A stretch of DNA of 6,099 bases, taken from XYB2-FULL-45-11 sp964360375. Its GTDB lineage: Bacteria; Patescibacteriota; Patescibacteriia; UBA9934; GWF2-40-263. The notes beneath the pieces are model-generated. The model made no database searches. It saw nothing but the letters and a program-made list of their open reading frames with translations, and had not been told where the DNA came from. Shown in pieces: positions 2,943 to 6,099 of this stretch (its first letter is position 1; the number at the start of each line of letters is the position of its first letter). The stretch is from NCBI GenBank assembly GCA_964360375.1, contig CAYHWG010000055.1, positions 1-6,099 on the forward strand, in the 5' to 3' direction. Position numbers and translations under genes: made by a program.

Positions 2943-5114
2943 TTAAAGGAATAATCTTGCTAAACGAATTTCGTCGTAAGAATATTCATCGCCGAGGAGA
3001 TTTTTTATCGGTGTGAGCATTTGGGTTTTTGTGTTTGCAAAGGCGTTTTTTATTTTTTCAAAACGTTCGCCAGTAGGTTTCATATGTTTGATGTCAAGTG
3101 ATGGATCTTCTTCTGTGAGTTTGATTACATGCTGGATGATCGTTCCTTCCGAAAGAGAACGTTCCTTTGAAATTTGTTTTAGTGAATATTTTTTCTCGAT
3201 CAGCTCGCGGGTTTTTTGAAATGTAGAACCCGTCGTAGTGCGACGAGTAGAAACACGTTCGGTAGTGATCTCACGTTGTTTTTCTGCGAGTCCATGTGTT
3301 TTTGTGTAGACCTGAATCAACATCAAAAATTTGGCACCAAATTCCTTGAGCTTCTTTTCTCCGACACCGTGCGTGTGTCCGAAACTTTCGAGAGTCTGTG
3401 GTAAATAATAGGAAAGTTCTTGAAGGGTTTTGTCTCCGAAGATGACAAATGGTGGAACGTTTTGTTCTTCAGCGATGGAACGTCGAAGGGCACGTAATTG
3501 TTCAAACAGTTCGGGTTCGAATTGAACGGTGTTTGTGTGGAGTGGTTGTGATTTGTTTGTGCGTGTTATGGAATCATTCATCGAATTCGAACTTCGTAGT
3601 GGAGCAACGACTGGTAATTGGATCGTTGATCGATCTGTTAATGCTTGTTTACCAATCGCACTCACCGAGAGCGTTGGATACTCGCCTGGTTGTTTGACGA
3701 GATGTCCGGATTGCAACAAATGTCCGATATAGGCGCGTAAGTGCTCCATAGGAACATCTCGAGCGATTCCGTACACAGACAGACTGTCGTGACGGTTGTC
3801 GATGATCTGTTTTCGTTTTGAGCCGCGAAGAACATCACAGACATACGCCATACCGAAACGTTCGTCTGTGCGTAACACACCTGAGAGAATTTTTTGTGCG
3901 ATTTCTGTTGCGTCTGACAAGATGGCTTGAGGCGCACAACAGTTGTCACATGCGCCACACGTATCGACAAAAACCGGTTCGCCGAAATATTCGAGTAAAA
4001 ATTTTCGACGGCAGGTTTTTAATTCACCATATTCGATCACTTGAGAAAGTTTTTTCTCTGCAAGCGCGCGTTCTTGTGGATCCTCAATTTGCTGAATGAA
4101 ATAATCTTGTTTGCGTTTATCGCCAAACGAGTAAAACAAAACACAGTCGCTCGGTAGACTGTCACGTCCTGCGCGTCCAGTTTCTTGATAATAACCCTCA
4201 ACCGTTTTTGGGAGATCCATGTGTACGACCAAACGAACGTCCGGTTTATCGATACCCATGCCAAACGCGATCGTCGCAACAATGATGGAAATTTGATCCT
4301 TGATGAATTTGTCTTGTGTCTTTGCGCGAACATCTCGATCAAGTCCTGCGTGATAGGGAAGAGCTTTGAAACCATTGCTCGTAAGATCATAGGCGACGGT
4401 TTCTGTGTCTTTTCTCGAAAAACAATAAATGATGATGGATTCGCCATTGTGTGCACGAACGAGTTCTGTAAGTTGATCGAACGATTGGTATTTTGATTTG
4501 ACGATGTATTGCAAGTTTGGGCGATTGTGGCTTGAGACAAAAATGTGTGCATCGTGCATGTCGAGCTCATCAAGAATATCTTTGCGAACGCGCATGGTGG
4601 CTGTTGCGGTGAGTGCTACAACCGGAACGTTTGGAAACGATCGTTTTAATTCTTTTAAATTTCTGTACTCTGGACGAAAGTCGTGTCCCCATTCGGAAAT
4701 ACAATGTGCTTCGTCGATTGCGAGTAAACTGACGCGCAAACTGCGAAGGAATAGTTGAAATTCCACGCGAGCCAAACGTTCCGGTGCAATGTACAAAATT
4801 TTGAGCGCACCCGATCGCGCCTCGGATTGAATATCTTCAATTTCTTCTTGATCAAGTGAGCTGTTTATATACGCGGCATTGATGCCGTTTGCACGCAAGG
4901 TATCCACCTGATCTTTCATAAGCGCGATGAGCGGCGAAATGACAATCGTTAAACCATCGAACATGAGTGCTGGCAATTGAAAACACAAAGATTTGCCGCC
5001 GCCGGTTGGCATGAGAACAAGTGTATTCTTTTTTTCGAGAATCGCTAAAATGATCTCCTCCTGTAGAGGACGAAAGGCATCGTAGCCGAAGTACGTTTTG
5101 AGATGTTCGTGCAT
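2943..5114 (-). CDS. recQ: ATP-dependent DNA helicase RecQ
   Basis: A 723-residue superfamily 2 helicase that unwinds DNA 3' to 5' in repair and recombination. Visible in order: motif 0 GYDAFRPLQ (10-18), Walker A TGGGKS (37-42), DEAH (134-137) with the RecQ aromatic-rich loop CISEWGHDFRP, motif III TATAT (169-173), and motif VI with QETGRAGR (310-317). The zinc site has C368, C386, C389 and C392. The RQC winged helix follows to about 495 (HDSLSVYGIARD at 442-453). After a Ser/Thr/Asn-rich linker (about 507-530) comes an HRDC domain (about 532-603). The last 120 residues, absent from the roughly 610-residue E. coli type, include a helix-turn-helix (SLKQISKERSLSEGTIIQHV, 644-663) like the HTH_40 domain of other RecQ proteins. 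No Shine-Dalgarno precedes the ATG, and no clear promoter is visible. A MITE-like element lies about 50 bp upstream. Confidence 0.97.
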   Translation of the reverse strand: MHEHLKTYFGYDAFRPLQEEIILAILEKKNTLVLMPTGGGKSLCFQLPALMFDGLTIVISPLIALMKDQVDTLRANGINAAYINSSLDQEEIEDIQSEARSGALKILYIAPERLARVEFQLFLRSLRVSLLAIDEAHCISEWGHDFRPEYRNLKELKRSFPNVPVVALTATATMRVRKDILDELDMHDAHIFVSSHNRPNLQYIVKSKYQSFDQLTELVRAHNGESIIIYCFSRKDTETVAYDLTSNGFKALPYHAGLDRDVRAKTQDKFIKDQISIIVATIAFGMGIDKPDVRLVVHMDLPKTVEGYYQETGRAGRDSLPSDCVLFYSFGDKRKQDYFIQQIEDPQERALAEKKLSQVIEYGELKTCRRKFLLEYFGEPVFVDTCGACDNCCAPQAILSDATEIAQKILSGVLRTDERFGMAYVCDVLRGSKRKQIIDNRHDSLSVYGIARDVPMEHLRAYIGHLLQSGHLVKQPGEYPTLSVSAIGKQALTDRSTIQLPVVAPLRSSNSMNDSITRTNKSQPLHTNTVQFEPELFEQLRALRRSIAEEQNVPPFVIFGDKTLQELSYYLPQTLESFGHTHGVGEKKLKEFGAKFLMLIQVYTKTHGLAEKQREITTERVSTRRTTTGSTFQKTRELIEKKYSLKQISKERSLSEGTIIQHVIKLTEEDPSLDIKHMKPTGERFEKIKNAFANTKTQMLTPIKNLLGDEYSYDEIRLARLFL

Positions 5115-5129
5115 AAATAATTTGTTATG

Positions 5130-5150
5130 GCAATCTTACGTGAAGATTGC
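5130..5150. repeat. Small hairpin in the recQ leader
   Basis: GCAATCTT (5130-5137) and AAGATTGC (5143-5150) form a perfect 8-bp stem with a 5-nt loop, about 15 bp upstream of the recQ start. The right arm overlaps the repeat copy at 5145-5163. Confidence 0.6.
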
Positions 5151-5163
5151 TTCATCGTCGAAC
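5145..5163. repeat. Partial third arm of the GAAGCAATC repeat
   Basis: GATTGCTTCATCGTCGAAC is the reverse complement of 5211-5229 with one mismatch (18 of 19). It lies outside the direct repeat that flanks the MITE at 5172-5311, so it looks like a remnant of an earlier copy of the same repeat. Confidence 0.7.
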
Positions 5164-5171
5164 TTTTAGAT

Positions 5172-5311
5172 GAGACCGTTTTCAAACTCATCGTTTTGTC
5201 ATTGCGAGGAGTTCGACGACGAAGCAATCCTTGTATTTCTTTAGAAAAGATTGCTTCGTCGTCGATGACTCCTCCTCGCAATGACACAATTTAGAGTTTT
5301 GCAACGGTCTC
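5172..5311. mobile_element. MITE-like inverted-repeat element, 140 bp
   Basis: A non-coding near-palindrome with terminal inverted repeats GAGACCGTT (5172-5180) and AACGGTCTC (5303-5311). Its left arm runs 5172-5229 and its right arm 5249-5311, around a 19-nt loop. Each arm also holds the blocks GTCATTGCGAGGAG (5198-5211, complement at 5272-5285) and TCGACGACGAAGCAATC (5213-5229, complement at 5249-5265). The right arm has about five extra bases between them. The element is flanked directly on both sides by TTAGAT (5166-5171 and 5312-5317), a perfect 6-bp direct repeat that looks like a target-site duplication. GTCATTGCGAGGAG...GAAGCAATC repeats are widespread in bacterial intergenic regions. 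No transposase is encoded, so it would move in trans. It lies between the aminotransferase terminator and recQ. Confidence 0.8.
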
Positions 5312-5326
5312 TTAGATATGTTTTGA

Positions 5327-5355
5327 CAAAAAAAATTCTTCCGAAAGGGAAGAAT
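5327..5355 (-). terminator. Intrinsic terminator of the aminotransferase gene
   Basis: On the minus strand, the stem ATTCTTCC/GGAAGAAT (8 bp, 5-nt loop CTTTC) is followed by a run of eight T. The stem begins at the last base of the TGA stop codon. It should insulate recQ from the upstream gene. Confidence 0.9.
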
Positions 5356-6099
5356 CAGTGTACAAGTGTTTTGAGAGCCGTATCGAAACGTTCGATGGCG
5401 GGAAGCATGAGGTCTGGGTTTTGTGCGAGCGAGAACCGGATGAAATTTGGTTGAAGGAACGGACCACCCGGGACAATAGCGATCCCGTGCATCTGCGCGA
5501 GGTGGGTCGTCAGATCATCTACCGTTTTCATCTGAGTCATCGTTCCGGTGTCTTGATTTTGCAAAAGATCTGGGTGCGGTTGAACACCGATCCACCGACG
5601 CACGTCCACGAACGCATAGTACCCTTGATCCGCGATGAAGGAGTAATTGAGCTCCATCATTTTTGTCTTGAAGAGAGCACGGCTTTTTGATGTGGGCTGC
5701 GTGATCGCTTCTACCCATGGATGACTTGGTGGATGTGTGTGCTTGTACACTTCGTACATGAGCGCTTCGCCAAGCACGTTTGGCAGAACCGTGTGCGAGG
5801 CGATCGCCGAAATGATTTTTGCCGTTTTCACATCTCCGCACCACAAATGTGCGGCACGACAGTTGCTTGCTCCGACAGATTTTGTGAGTCCGTCAAGAAG
5901 GGTGACACAGGCACGAACTTCTTTTGGAAGCGCGGAAAGAATGGTTTTCCAATCGTACAGAAGATTTTTGTCGTCGATGTTCATTTGATACATGAGATCG
6001 AGGAGGATGTGGCGAATCCCACGAAGATGCGCATGCAAAATGAGTTCCGTGATAGTCTTTGCGTCGTAGTATTTCCCTGTCGGATTGTCTGGAGTTGTG
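5355..6099 (-). CDS. PLP-dependent aminotransferase, class I/II (partial)
   Basis: The C-terminal 247 residues of a fold-type I aminotransferase; the frame stays open to the window edge, so the N-terminus is missing. Numbering from the first visible residue: PDNPTG (3-8) matches the conserved NPTG segment; D34 with M36-Y37 fits the Asp that binds the PLP pyridine nitrogen and its nearby Tyr. K73 in DGLTKSVGASNCR is the expected Schiff-base lysine, with R81 eight residues on, the spacing of the aspartate aminotransferase family. R221 in IRFSLA is the expected carboxylate-binding Arg. The family moves amino groups between amino acids and 2-oxo acids in the cytosol; the substrate cannot be told from this part. 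A TTG at 6036-6038 is an internal Leu codon, not the start, because NPTG lies upstream of it. Confidence 0.88.
   Translation of the reverse strand, partial: TTPDNPTGKYYDAKTITELILHAHLRGIRHILLDLMYQMNIDDKNLLYDWKTILSALPKEVRACVTLLDGLTKSVGASNCRAAHLWCGDVKTAKIISAIASHTVLPNVLGEALMYEVYKHTHPPSHPWVEAITQPTSKSRALFKTKMMELNYSFIADQGYYAFVDVRRWIGVQPHPDLLQNQDTGTMTQMKTVDDLTTHLAQMHGIAIVPGGPFLQPNFIRFSLAQNPDLMLPAIERFDTALKTLVH

Noticed and set aside
4037..4573. Long alternative frames inside recQ on both strands
   Set aside because: They lie wholly within the strongly conserved recQ helicase core and show no domain or initiation signal.
6036..6038. TTG as the start of the aminotransferase
   Set aside because: The frame continues upstream with PDNPTG, a conserved aminotransferase segment, so the TTG is an internal Leu codon.

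Overview
The window looks like a chromosomal segment of a small-genome bacterium, most likely of the Candidate Phyla Radiation (Patescibacteria). The evidence is indirect. Short palindromic intergenic repeats of kinds common in that group occur in the tRNA region and upstream of recQ. One of them is fused in frame to a tiny GIY-YIG gene. A secreted CwlO-like coiled-coil protein carries a lytic transglycosylase domain, and none of the five visible gene starts has a convincing Shine-Dalgarno sequence. TGA is used as a stop (the CBS gene and the aminotransferase) and never in frame as tryptophan, so the code is standard. No ribosomal RNA or marker that would fix the lineage is present.

Left part, plus strand (1-2256): the 3' end of a tRNA; a cluster of repeats; a 99-residue GIY-YIG protein whose N-terminus is encoded by one repeat; tRNA-Thr(UGU) six bases further on; a hairpin and another repeat; a clear sigma-70-type promoter; a 51-residue ribosomal protein L33 gene (rpmG, easily missed because of its size); an intrinsic terminator; then a TATAAT box seven bases before the start codon of the secreted transglycosylase, which suggests a leaderless mRNA.

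Right part, minus strand (6099 down to 2265), in order of transcription: the C-terminal two-thirds or so of a fold-type I PLP aminotransferase that runs off the window; its intrinsic terminator; a 140-bp MITE-like inverted-repeat element flanked by a perfect 6-bp direct repeat; a complete recQ with a C-terminal helix-turn-helix extension; tRNA-Trp(CCA); an 18-bp-stem inverted repeat; and a two-CBS-domain protein. The two strands converge on a shared 10-bp-stem hairpin at 2257-2279.

The genes do not form one pathway. They cover translation (tRNAs, L33), cell-wall remodelling (transglycosylase), DNA repair (RecQ), nucleotide or ligand sensing (CBS pair) and amino-acid metabolism (aminotransferase). 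rpmG close to Thr and Trp tRNA genes recalls the widespread tRNA-rpmG-tRNA-Trp-secE-nusG neighbourhood, but secE and nusG are absent here. The most interesting signals are non-coding: the MITE with its target-site duplication, the hairpins that start at or next to the CCA end of all three tRNAs, the leaderless start, and the repeat turned into coding sequence.
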